This document shows, one piece after another, positions 1 through 7,188 of a stretch of DNA of 14,270 bases. The stretch is from Nitrospira sp. GTDB lineage: Bacteria; Nitrospirota; Nitrospiria; Nitrospirales; Nitrospiraceae. The notes under the pieces are model-generated. The model did not search any database and was not told the DNA's origin. It saw nothing but the letters and a program-made list of their open reading frames with translations. Position 1 is the first letter of the stretch; each line of letters begins with the position of its first letter. The stretch lies in the NCBI GenBank assembly GCA_025935475.1, contig JAICVE010000027.1, positions 1-14,270 of the forward strand, written 5' to 3'. The translations under genes and the position numbers were made by a program.

Positions 1-1011
1 CTCGGTAAAGGTTCGGACAAGTAAGACGGTAGGTTCGCCCTGTGCAAGACGGTCTTGAAAGTCCACCAGTACACCAGGGCCTAAGCCGACTCCCCAATGC
101 TTCAGGAGAGGATTGAGCTCTGCTTGGGTCTCGGGGTCGACCATCAGCAAGAGATGGCCGCCTTTTTCGACGTACGCAAGAATGCGGTCCAATTCTTCGG
201 GAAGCATTGGCTTCCTAGGGCCGGCGATGGCCAAGATGGACGTCCTGTCGGGAACGGCGGTCTGGGTGAGGAGACTCAGAGTGCTAACCTCGTAGCCCTG
301 CTTCAACAAAATTTCCTTGGCCAGCGAGAATCCCATCCGGTCGCGGTTGTCAATGCCGGGCTCCCCGTGTCCCTCCAGAAAGAGAATGCGTTTCTTATCG
401 TCTTTTGAGACGCGAATGAGGGCGCCAGTCAATTCGGCTTCTGATGGATTGGTCACACGAACGGTTTGAGTACCGCTTTCGAAGACGGCCGTATCGCTCC
501 TTGTAATGCCATAACTCTGCGCGACCTTCGGTTGACGCTCCGGGTCCACGAACTCGACGGCAATCTTGGTGCTGGCTTGGCGATAACTGTCCAGCCGTTC
601 TTTATAGGTCTGAAACCCGGGGTCCTTCTCGCGTGTGAAGACGGTGATTTTCACTTCGCGAGGCAGGCTTCTGATCGCGCGGTGGGTTTGCGGGGCCAAT
701 GAGAAATTCTGATTCTCAGACAGGTCCCAGCGAAGCGAGTGCCGTGTGGCAAGAAAATTCACGATGGAGAGGATGCCAATGAACAAGAGCACCATGAACA
801 CGCTGTTGACGCCCATCCGCGTCGAACGCCGGGCCGACACCGCTTTGACGGTGTCGGCATGGACAATAAAAAAGAGAATCAGGCTGATGAGCGCCACCCC
901 TTCGATTGCCGTTACAATCCCGAGGTGTTCCGGCGAGAAGTGGTATCCGATCATGCCGGCGAGCGCCAGCGATAGGCCAATGACGCCGAAGGGAATTGCC
1001 TTCAAGGTCAT
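1..1011 (-). CDS. GldG-like ABC transporter auxiliary protein (3' end outside the window)
   Basis: This is the substrate-binding or auxiliary subunit of a GldA/GldF/GldG-type ABC-2 transporter, a membrane-anchored protein with a large extracytoplasmic domain. The frame is open for 337 codons from an ATG at 1011 to the left edge, so the C-terminus is missing. Three hydrophobic segments are visible at about residues 6-24, 32-51 and 68-88. They are followed by the family's hallmark stretch DLSENQNFSLAPQT (96-109). Next comes an alpha/beta domain containing ILFLEGHGEPG and GGHLLLMVDPE, as in the ABC_transp_aux/GldG family. The start codon overlaps the permease stop by 4 bases (ATGA), so translation is probably coupled. 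The substrate cannot be read from the sequence; in Bacteroidetes the Gld proteins serve gliding motility, but relatives elsewhere are of unknown role. I am confident of the family and not of the biological role. Confidence 0.88.
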   Translation of the reverse strand, partial: MTLKAIPFGVIGLSLALAGMIGYHFSPEHLGIVTAIEGVALISLILFFIVHADTVKAVSARRSTRMGVNSVFMVLLFIGILSIVNFLATRHSLRWDLSENQNFSLAPQTHRAIRSLPREVKITVFTREKDPGFQTYKERLDSYRQASTKIAVEFVDPERQPKVAQSYGITRSDTAVFESGTQTVRVTNPSEAELTGALIRVSKDDKKRILFLEGHGEPGIDNRDRMGFSLAKEILLKQGYEVSTLSLLTQTAVPDRTSILAIAGPRKPMLPEELDRILAYVEKGGHLLLMVDPETQAELNPLLKHWGVGLGPGVLVDFQDRLAQGEPTVLLVRTFTE

Positions 1012-1775
1012 TTCCACCTCGTCGAATCCACGACGCGGTGAGTGAGAAACAGCATGAGAACGAGAGCGCTGGCGAAATAGACCAAATCCCGTGTGTCGAC
1101 GAGACCGCGGACGAGATGGTCGTAATGCTCCATAAAGGACAGATAGGAAATGACCTGTCCTGCCGGCGTATCGCCAAGCAGAGAGCCGACGCCAGCTAAG
1201 AGCCAAAGAAAGAGGAGCAGGCCGAAGCTGACGAAGGCTGCGACGATTTGGTTTTCAGTCAACGCGGAGGCAAGGACGCCAATAGATAGAAACAGCGCCC
1301 CCAGCAATGCGAGACCCAAATAGCCAGTTAGGATCGGATACCAATCGAAATCGCTAAACAAGGCAAGCGTTACGGGTATAAGACCCGTAAGACCCAACAG
1401 GCCGAGAAACAACACGAATACGCTCACGAATTTTCCCGCAACGATCTCGTTCAGGCCGATCGGAGAGGTCATGAGCAATTCGAACGTCCGCAGTTTCTTC
1501 TCCTCGGCGAACAGCCGCATGGTGAGAATCGGCAACACGATCAGGAGGACGAACCGGACGCTGCTGAAAAGATTTCGAAACACCAGGTCGTTGAGATTAA
1601 TTTGGGCTTGTCCCTGGACCTGCATTAACTGGATCGCTTGAGCGCCGGTGAAGACGATATAGATGTATGCGAGCAGGCCGACGATCAGAAGAAATACTGC
1701 TCCCACCACATATACGACCGGCGAGACGAAGTACGAACGTAATTCCTTGGCCACAAGGGTATTCACGCGCGTCAT
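1008..1775 (-). CDS. ABC-2 type transporter permease (GldF-like)
   Basis: This is the membrane permease of the ABC transporter encoded here, 255 residues long and of usual length for the family. About six hydrophobic segments are visible, near residues 20-41, 70-86, 115-140, 150-172, 175-200 and 231-246. Between the second and third lies MRLFAEEKKLRTFELLMTSP (86-105), a stretch typical of ABC-2/GldF permeases that precedes the next membrane span and probably touches the ATPase. The ATG at 1775 overlaps the ATPase stop by 4 bases, and its own stop overlaps the next start by 4 bases, so the three genes form a tightly coupled operon. It should pair as a dimer with two copies of the ATPase in the inner membrane. 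The substrate is unknown. Confidence 0.92.
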   Translation of the reverse strand: MTRVNTLVAKELRSYFVSPVVYVVGAVFLLIVGLLAYIYIVFTGAQAIQLMQVQGQAQINLNDLVFRNLFSSVRFVLLIVLPILTMRLFAEEKKLRTFELLMTSPIGLNEIVAGKFVSVFVLFLGLLGLTGLIPVTLALFSDFDWYPILTGYLGLALLGALFLSIGVLASALTENQIVAAFVSFGLLLFLWLLAGVGSLLGDTPAGQVISYLSFMEHYDHLVRGLVDTRDLVYFASALVLMLFLTHRVVDSTRWK

Positions 1776-2773
1776 GACGGCACACCCATGTTGTTTTCGT
1801 TCACCGCGCTTGCGAGCCCTGCCGCTGCGTCAGAGCCCGGTGTCAGCTCTTCTTCGTGTCTGGTCAGTTTAAGGAACACGTCTTCCAACGTCATGGAAAT
1901 CAATTTGAGTTCGATGAGCCCCCAGTTGTTGGTCACGGCCAGCCGCGCAATGTCTTCCCTGATGTCTTTGCCCAGGTGGCTTTCAAGTAGAAAATGTCCG
2001 GCCGGCCCGTTCCCGTGCACATCAAGCACGCCGTCGACTTGGCGGAGCCTCGCTTCGACGTCCCCGGGCGGCCGAGTCAGGGTCAGGGCGATTTTTTCCG
2101 AATGGCGCAGCCGGGTGGACAATCGATCAGGGGTGTCCTCGGCGACAATGCGCCCGCCACTGATGATGACGACCCGTTGGCAGACCGCGGTGGCTTCCGG
2201 GAGAATGTGAGTGCTCAAGATTACGGAATGCGATCCTGCCAGGCTTTTGATCAATTCCCGGATCTCGATGATCTGCTTGGGGTCGAGTCCGACGGTCGGC
2301 TCATCTAAAATCAGCACTGGCGGATCGTGGATGAGTGCTTGCGCGAGACCGACGCGCTGGCGGTAACCGCGCGACAGGTTGCCGATCAATCGGTGCTGCA
2401 CAGAGCCCAGACCCAATCGTTCGATCTCACGAGACATGGCAGTGGTGAGCACGGCACCGGCCAACCCACGGAGTCGGCCGACGAAGCGAAGATATTCCTG
2501 GACGGTCAGTTCCTGATACACCGGCGGCGTTTCCGGCAAGTAGCCGATCCGTCGTTTGACGTCCATGGATTGTTCGAGGCAGTCATAGCCGGCCACGGTG
2601 GCCCGACCTTCGGTCGGCGGCATAAAGCAGGTCAGGATGCGCATCGTCGTCGTTTTTCCCGCGCCGTTGGGGCCGAGAAAGGCCAGCACTTCACCCTTGG
2701 CGACGGAAAAGGTCACTCGGTCGATTGCAGTGTGTTGGCCGTAACGTTTGGTGATCTGTTGAACGTCAATCAT
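1772..2773 (-). CDS. ABC transporter ATP-binding protein (GldA-like)
   Basis: This is the cytoplasmic ATPase that powers the neighbouring permease, 333 residues long. The motifs appear in order: Walker A GPNGAGKT (34-41), the Q-loop region IGYLPETPP with Glu where many families have Gln (a common form in ABC-2 exporters), a signature-like LSRGYRQR (133-140), Walker B VLILDEPT (153-160), D-loop GLD, and the H-loop histidine in STH (189). A C-terminal extension of about 110 residues ends with SMTLEDVFLKLT, as in GldA/CcmA-type exporters, before a poorly conserved tail. The ATG at 2773 has no evident Shine-Dalgarno sequence, which is odd for a first gene. It was chosen because the family N-terminus (MIDVQQITKRYG) begins there. 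It is the first gene of the three-gene transporter operon. Confidence 0.94.
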   Translation of the reverse strand: MIDVQQITKRYGQHTAIDRVTFSVAKGEVLAFLGPNGAGKTTTMRILTCFMPPTEGRATVAGYDCLEQSMDVKRRIGYLPETPPVYQELTVQEYLRFVGRLRGLAGAVLTTAMSREIERLGLGSVQHRLIGNLSRGYRQRVGLAQALIHDPPVLILDEPTVGLDPKQIIEIRELIKSLAGSHSVILSTHILPEATAVCQRVVIISGGRIVAEDTPDRLSTRLRHSEKIALTLTRPPGDVEARLRQVDGVLDVHGNGPAGHFLLESHLGKDIREDIARLAVTNNWGLIELKLISMTLEDVFLKLTRHEEELTPGSDAAAGLASAVNENNMGVPS

Positions 2774-2865
2774 AGAAACGAATCAATGATTTTGGCGCTC
2801 TGGATGGGATCGGGGGTTCCGCGGCAGGCGTCTACTCGCCATTTCTTTACGTGTGCATGTTCGGC

Positions 2866-2894
2866 ATCTTACTCATGAGGACGGAGGCAGTCAA
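2866..2894 (-). promoter_or_regulatory. Putative sigma70-type promoter of the ABC transporter operon
   Basis: On the minus strand TTGACT (2894-2889, five of six matches to TTGACA) is followed after exactly 17 bases by TAAGAT (2871-2866, four of six matches to TATAAT). Transcription would start near 2859, leaving a leader of about 85 bases before the ATPase start. This is a match by eye only. Confidence 0.45.
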
Positions 2895-2992
2895 CCGCCC
2901 ATAGGCGTTCTGCGCAGCTTTACACGGGTGACTTGGTCCTGGTAGAGTCCCGCTCGGTCACTCCAACGCCTCCTCATAATCATATCGACACC

Positions 2993-3328
2993 ATGACATC
3001 TCGTATTGGGCTCACGATCTGGGCTGTTTCCCTGTCCCTCTGCCTGATTGCCGTGGTGGTACAGGCGAGTGCGGGCAGCAGGTATAAAGTCCAAGGCACC
3101 GTGGTCGCCATCACGCTCACACAGACGCCTCCATTGATCGTGGTAAAAACTCCCCTCGGCCCGAAGAATCATATGACGGTTGGTGCCACGGTCACCGCTC
3201 AGACAAAGATTCTGCGAGGGAAAAAGCGGATCTCGCTCAATACGATTCGAGAGGGGGAAGTCGTTTGGCTCACGTATGTGAAGGCGCCGGGAGGAGTGCT
3301 TGCGGAAATTATCCGAGTGGGTGCCTAG
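2993..3328 (+). CDS. Small exported protein of unknown function, beta-rich
   Basis: This 111-residue protein starts with a clear signal peptide: a basic residue at position 4, a hydrophobic core from about 7 to 23, and a likely cleavage after VQASA (near 27). The mature part of about 84 residues alternates short beta-type strands (YKVQGTVVAITL, PLIVVKTPLG, MTVGATVTAQTKIL, GEVVWLTYVK). It resembles small OB-like periplasmic domains such as the DUF5666 type, but that is inference from pattern only. I chose the ATG at 2993 over a TTG 60 bases upstream because it places the signal peptide at the N-terminus; no good Shine-Dalgarno precedes either. It stands alone, divergent from the ABC operon, and the next gene lies about 220 bases downstream. 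I cannot assign a function. Confidence 0.72.
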   Translation: MTSRIGLTIWAVSLSLCLIAVVVQASAGSRYKVQGTVVAITLTQTPPLIVVKTPLGPKNHMTVGATVTAQTKILRGKKRISLNTIREGEVVWLTYVKAPGGVLAEIIRVGA

Positions 3329-3548
3329 CACGTTGACCGGGGCATCTCTTTCCTTTATATGGGAGATATTCCCTCCGTTCGATAGCGCATTCCCGCCACC
3401 GGTACGCAGGTTATTCACTCCATACCAAGGTAGGGGGCGTAATCTACGGTCGCGGTATTGTTCACTGCTCGGTTCAGGATTACCGTGAACCTCATCGGCG
3501 AGGTGTCCGTATTCCTGTCAGATCAACCGAGCACTACAGGTGTTGACG

Positions 3549-4178
3549 ATGACAAACTATACTTCGCGATCGAATCAGGCGGTATTCTGCACCCTCACTA
3601 TTGCCGGTATGCTGTTGGGCGCCTGTTCCTGGATTCCAAAAGGGGAGGCCCAATTTGACGTCGGGATCAAGGACCGTGGGGTGGCCTCCTGGTATGGCGA
3701 GCAGTTTCATGGTAGGCAGGCAGCCAACGGTGAAATATTTGACATGGAAGCGTTGACCGCCGCACACCGGACGATGCCCCTTGGCAGCATCGTACGGGTC
3801 GTCAACCTCGCGAATGGCAAGCACCTGTATGTGCGCATTACCGATCGTGGCCCCTACGTCAATGGTCGCGTACTCGATCTTTCCCATGCCGCGGCGGTTC
3901 AGTTGGACATGGACCATGAGGGTACTGCCCACGTCCAGATTGAGATCGTCGGGCAATGGCGTCCGGAACTCTTACAGTATTCCGAATCCACCTCGGGACG
4001 GATCTCATCGCTGTTGATCGAGAAGACGGTGGCCGACCGTCCGATTGCGTTCATGACCTCATGGCTGCGCGTGTTGCCTAGTGATGTATGGCTCGCCCGC
4101 CGTATTCGTCGTGTTCCGGCGATCCTGGCGGCTGATCACATCGCTCATGCGGAGGTCGCCACTCTCGCCTTGGCGTAA
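3549..4178 (+). CDS. rlpA: RlpA-like septal ring lytic transglycosylase-type lipoprotein
   Basis: The product is a 209-residue lipoprotein of the RlpA family, with a double-psi beta-barrel; studied members cleave peptidoglycan strands lacking stem peptides. The N-terminus carries a lipoprotein signal with lipobox LGAC, so Cys26 would be lipidated. The RlpA core runs from about 42 to 135: GVASWYG, NGEIFDM, AAHRTMPLGS, VRITDRGPYVNGRVLDLS. His73 and Asp99 match the residues required for activity in studied RlpA proteins, so it is probably catalytic. There is no C-terminal SPOR domain; the last 70 residues are unlike any domain I recognise, so septal targeting by SPOR is not expected. A GTG at 3540 in the same frame is an alternative start; the ATG at 3549 has ACAGG upstream as a weak ribosome site. 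It appears to be a single-gene unit. Confidence 0.93.
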   Translation: MTNYTSRSNQAVFCTLTIAGMLLGACSWIPKGEAQFDVGIKDRGVASWYGEQFHGRQAANGEIFDMEALTAAHRTMPLGSIVRVVNLANGKHLYVRITDRGPYVNGRVLDLSHAAAVQLDMDHEGTAHVQIEIVGQWRPELLQYSESTSGRISSLLIEKTVADRPIAFMTSWLRVLPSDVWLARRIRRVPAILAADHIAHAEVATLALA

Positions 4179-4202
4179 TGCTCTTCTTCTGTCTCCTTCG
4201 GG

Positions 4203-4232
4203 TTGACAGTGCGCGAACTGCTCCACTAGACT
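4203..4232 (+). promoter_or_regulatory. Putative sigma70-type promoter for the small basic protein and HEAT gene
   Basis: A perfect TTGACA (4203-4208) is followed after 18 bases by TAGACT (4227-4232, four of six matches). It lies 60 bases before the next start codon, which has a strong ribosome site. It also sits just after the rlpA-like gene ends, so the next two genes probably form their own transcription unit. Read by eye only. Confidence 0.5.
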
Positions 4233-4293
4233 ATCTCTTCTTCACCGGGGCTGACGAGGTCGGCTTCAGGCAGACGACCGTGAGGGGAGACGC

Positions 4294-4512
4294 ATGGCAA
4301 AAAAGCAGACCGCTGAATCCGACGAATCCAGATTAAAACAGAAAATCGCTCAAAAACACGCCGATCAGTCGAATCCCGAAGGGGATGCCACCATACGGTC
4401 CTTGCGCAAGCGGTTGAAGCGCGAGCAACGCAGACGGCGGGCGTTGGCTTTGAGACGGAAGCATGCCGGCGGAAACAAACCGGCGGAGACTGCTGCACCG
4501 GCGGCGGGATAA
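4294..4512 (+). CDS. Small, highly basic hypothetical protein
   Basis: This is a 72-residue protein with no recognised domain. It is rich in Lys, Arg, Gln and Ala; the stretch at about 36-56 (SLRKRLKREQRRRRALALRR) is strongly positive and probably helical, and the C-terminus is a low-complexity Pro/Ala tail. There is no signal peptide or membrane segment. The start is well supported by the Shine-Dalgarno-like GAGGGGAG a few bases upstream of the ATG. A putative promoter sits 60 bases upstream, and the HEAT-repeat gene follows after 26 bases, so the two are likely co-transcribed. Such a charge pattern would suit binding to nucleic acid or to an acidic partner. The next protein has a very acidic N-terminus, which makes a pairing conceivable but unproven. 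Confidence 0.68.
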   Translation: MAKKQTAESDESRLKQKIAQKHADQSNPEGDATIRSLRKRLKREQRRRRALALRRKHAGGNKPAETAAPAAG

Positions 4513-4538
4513 GAAGAAGCAGTTGAAGGAACAGCGCC

Positions 4539-5369
4539 ATGGATGAAGTACGCAACGAAGAGGAGCGGCAGACGAAGGGCGAGGCCGACCTCGCGAGTGA
4601 TGAACTAGCGGACAAAGTGTCCGCGGAATTCGCGAGCGATCGGACTCCCACCACGGATCTCCCCGGCGAGCAGGCTGAACCGGTCATGCTCGAAGAGGAA
4701 AAGGTCAAGGACGAGATCGATATTCAAATCGATCTCTTGAAGGATCCGGATTGGGTCGTGCGCCGTGAAGCGGCCATCACCTTGGGTGAGATGGGCGACG
4801 AACGCTGTGTCGAGCCGCTTTGCAAGGCGCTCTATGACGGCGATTGGCAGGTCCGTGAGGTGGCCGTTGACGCGCTGGGGCAAATTGGATCGCCGGCCGT
4901 TGAGATGCTGATCAAGATGGTGCGAGATTGGGATGTCCGTAAGTATGTCATCATGGCGTTGGGCAAAATCCGCGATGAGCGCGTCCTGGATCCACTCATG
5001 CTTCAGTTGCGAAGCGATGAATTCAAAGACGATGCGACGAATGCGCTGGTCGAACTGGGGGAGCCGGCCCTTGAGCGCCTGATCAAAGCCTTGAAAGACA
5101 AAGATGAAATGGTGCGAAAGCAGGCCGTCTTAGCGCTGGGACGGATCAAGCACGCCGGCGCCGTGGATCCCTTGATTGAAATGCTTGCCGATGCCGATTG
5201 GTTCACTCGGCTGACCGCCGCGGCAGCGCTTGAGGCGATCGGCGATCCGCGCGGGCGCGACGCGATCAAGCCGTTGACCAAGGATTCCGATATGGTTGTT
5301 CGGATGAGGGTCGAGCGGATCCTGGCAAAGTGGAAGAAGCAGCCCGCCGGTTCGGTGTCGATGAATTGA
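4539..5369 (+). CDS. Soluble HEAT-repeat protein (PBS-lyase-type HEAT repeats)
   Basis: This 276-residue cytoplasmic-type protein has two parts. Residues 1-58 are acidic and probably disordered. Residues about 60-265 form some six or seven HEAT-like repeats of about 30 residues, each with the pattern D..W.VR..A..ALG.IGD...V.PL...L, for example WVVRREAAITLGEMGD, WQVREVAVDALGQIG and EMVRKQAVLALGRIK. Repeats of this type (E-Z/PBS-lyase HEAT) act as protein-binding scaffolds, and in phycobilisome lyases as chromophore lyases; nothing here suggests the latter. There is no signal peptide. The ATG at 4539 follows GAAGGA at suitable spacing. It is downstream of the small basic protein gene in the same unit. 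Its stop codon is 4 bases from the stop of the convergent minus-strand gene. The partner is unknown. Confidence 0.88.
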   Translation: MDEVRNEEERQTKGEADLASDELADKVSAEFASDRTPTTDLPGEQAEPVMLEEEKVKDEIDIQIDLLKDPDWVVRREAAITLGEMGDERCVEPLCKALYDGDWQVREVAVDALGQIGSPAVEMLIKMVRDWDVRKYVIMALGKIRDERVLDPLMLQLRSDEFKDDATNALVELGEPALERLIKALKDKDEMVRKQAVLALGRIKHAGAVDPLIEMLADADWFTRLTAAAALEAIGDPRGRDAIKPLTKDSDMVVRMRVERILAKWKKQPAGSVSMN

Positions 5370-5373
5370 CCGG

Positions 5374-5829
5374 TTACTTGCTCAGTTCACTGTCCAGATT
5401 CTGCTGCAGTTCAGTCAGTTTCCGAATGGGCACCGGTTTCCCCATCGTCAACTCCAGCCGCATTTCCTGCAGTTGTCCGACGAGTCCCCGCATCGCCTGC
5501 GTCTGATCACTGGGCTTCGCGCCCTTCATGGCGCTTTCCAAAGCATTCACGCCCTCGGCGAGCTGTTTGGCCGCCTCCCCGTAATTCTTGTCGACTAGTT
5601 CCGACTTCGCCTGCACCACTCGTGATTTTGTATCGAGAAGCGCTTGCCTCCTGCGAAGATCGCGCTCAATGCCCATGGTGGTATCGACCACGTTCCTGGA
5701 CATCTCCTTCAACGAATGTTGGAGATCACCCACCGTTTCCTGGAGGGTGCCCACGGGGCGCTGCCCGAAATAGTACCCCAGCGCAAACGAGGCGAGGGTG
5801 AGCATCAGAATGCCCATAAATTTCCACAT
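5374..5829 (-). CDS. Small membrane-anchored coiled-coil protein, unknown function
   Basis: This is a 151-residue protein with a single N-terminal hydrophobic helix (about residues 4-21, MWK at the front) that anchors it in the inner membrane. The remainder is probably extracytoplasmic. Residues about 28-100 are helical with heptad-like spacing (LQETVGDLQHSLKEM, RRRQALLDTKSRVVQAKSEL) and are likely a coiled coil; a second helical part covers about 108-150. I recognise no named family. The ATG at 5829 is preceded by AAAGGA at good distance and lies 2 bases after the stop of the exported HEAT-repeat gene, so the two are translated from one message. It is the last gene of the glgP operon. With both exported, it could be a partner of that HEAT protein, which is inference from the neighbourhood only. 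Confidence 0.8.
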   Translation of the reverse strand: MWKFMGILMLTLASFALGYYFGQRPVGTLQETVGDLQHSLKEMSRNVVDTTMGIERDLRRRQALLDTKSRVVQAKSELVDKNYGEAAKQLAEGVNALESAMKGAKPSDQTQAMRGLVGQLQEMRLELTMGKPVPIRKLTELQQNLDSELSK

Positions 5830-5831
5830 GA

Positions 5832-7178
5832 CTATCCTTTCCGTCCTCTGCCCGACGAGGACCTTGTGGCGGAGTTCAGCTGATTGAGCAGACTCCCGGC
5901 CGCGGTAATGCGGACCGCCGGATCCGAGTCATGGAGACCTTTCTTGATCAGAGGCAGTACAGGCAGGGAGAGTTTTCCCAAGGCTTTGGCCGCGTACAGA
6001 CGCGGTTGGGGTTGCTGATCTTGTAGGAGCGTCTGGAGGACGGAGAGCGCTTGCCTGTCGGATGCCGCGCCCAGGGCCTGGGCAGCGGAAGCCCGCACAG
6101 ACGGATCCGGATGCCGCGCAAGGTCGGTTGCCACGAGAACGGCACTCTGATCACCCAGTCGTAGGAGCCCTTCCACCGCGCTGGCTCTGACCTGCATGGA
6201 CGCATCCCGGGTCAACGCATGAAGCAGCGGGCGTGAGTCTTTGGTGCCCACGCGGCCCAGACTAGAGGCCGCAACTGCTCTCACGCGAGCGTGCTCGTCT
6301 CCGAGTGCATGCGTGAGAGGAGCGACCGCATCGGCCTGGCCGAACTCACCCAACGCACCCGCGGCAAATGCCCGTACGGGCGGTTCAGGATCGTACACAC
6401 CGTGGCTGAGCACACTGAGACTGGAGGGCCGCTTGAGCCGACCCAGGACTCCCAATGCAGCCATTCGCGTCTCGGGGTCCGGCAATGTGGCTGCTCCGGT
6501 GATATCGGCCAGCATGTCCTGTTTGCCGAGCCGGTACAGGGCGGCGTAAGCAAAAACGCCTTCAGGTCCATCCTCTGTTCTCGCCACTTCCACCAATCGC
6601 GGCATAATGTCGGTCACCTGCGCCTCGCTCAGTGCGTTCATCGCTGCAATGCGCACCGAACCCGAGTCATCTTGAAGCGCGCGCCGCAAGGGCTGTGATT
6701 TGGCGGCAAGCCCTGCCCTCGCGAGCGCCTCGACTGCTCGAGCACGCACGATAGGTGAGCTGTCCAACAAGCCATCCTCTAAGAGGGCTTGCTGATCCGG
6801 TAGGCTCACATCTGCAAGGGCGCTGTAGGCGGCGATGCGAAGGTGTTCCCTCGTGTCGCGCACATAGGCGCTGAGGAAACTGACGCCCAGTGGTCGCAGC
6901 AGGGCCGGATCGTCAGCCTGGTCGGCTTTGACGAGCCGTTCATAAATTTCCAGCCCTTCCTCCGGCCGACCGAGTTTTGTTGCACTTTGCACGGCCAGCC
7001 GAAGCAGCGCTTTTGAGGGGGTGACTTCAGAAGACTCCGGAGGCAGGACCCGTAACACGGCGCCATAGTCGGCACGGTTGAAGGCCTCGGTCGCTTCTCG
7101 TTCCAGGGAAGCTGCCGCGGCGGCCACGGCGAGAGAGGGGGCCGCGAAGGCAAGCAGCATGCAGATGAGGGAGAGCAG
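5832..7178 (-). CDS. Exported HEAT-repeat protein with possible CTG start
   Basis: The product is about 442-448 residues. A hydrophobic, alanine-rich N-terminus (LLSLICMLLAFAAPSLAVAAAAA) looks like a signal peptide, though without the usual Lys/Arg in front. A helical TPR-like stretch follows (roughly residues 20-95 from the ATG), then about ten HEAT repeats to residue 430 (e.g. VRARAVEALARAGL, VRAVAASSLGRVGT, VRASAVEGLLRLGD, VRITAAGSLLNQL). The repeats form a scaffold for protein binding, probably in the periplasm. Start: the first ATG is at 7160, but it has no Shine-Dalgarno. A GAGGA at 7190-7186, overlapping the glgP stop, sits 7 bases from an in-frame CTG at 7178, and no ATG, GTG or TTG lies between the upstream in-frame stop and that ATG. 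I give the CTG as start; the ATG remains the conservative choice. The partner is unknown. Confidence 0.82.
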   Translation of the reverse strand: MLSLICMLLAFAAPSLAVAAAAASLEREATEAFNRADYGAVLRVLPPESSEVTPSKALLRLAVQSATKLGRPEEGLEIYERLVKADQADDPALLRPLGVSFLSAYVRDTREHLRIAAYSALADVSLPDQQALLEDGLLDSSPIVRARAVEALARAGLAAKSQPLRRALQDDSGSVRIAAMNALSEAQVTDIMPRLVEVARTEDGPEGVFAYAALYRLGKQDMLADITGAATLPDPETRMAALGVLGRLKRPSSLSVLSHGVYDPEPPVRAFAAGALGEFGQADAVAPLTHALGDEHARVRAVAASSLGRVGTKDSRPLLHALTRDASMQVRASAVEGLLRLGDQSAVLVATDLARHPDPSVRASAAQALGAASDRQALSVLQTLLQDQQPQPRLYAAKALGKLSLPVLPLIKKGLHDSDPAVRITAAGSLLNQLNSATRSSSGRGRKG

Positions 7179-7188
7179 CGATTCGTCC

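Noticed and set aside
2327..2878. 183-codon plus-strand open frame
   Set aside because: It is antisense to the ATPase gene, which has complete ABC motifs.
2891..3418. 175-codon minus-strand open frame
   Set aside because: It is antisense to a gene with a clean signal peptide, and its translation is rich in Arg, His and Asn without recognisable structure.
3471..3491. GGTTCA/TGAACC inverted repeat upstream of the rlpA-like gene
   Set aside because: The arms are only 6 bases with a 9-base loop and there is no clear promoter nearby; probably chance.
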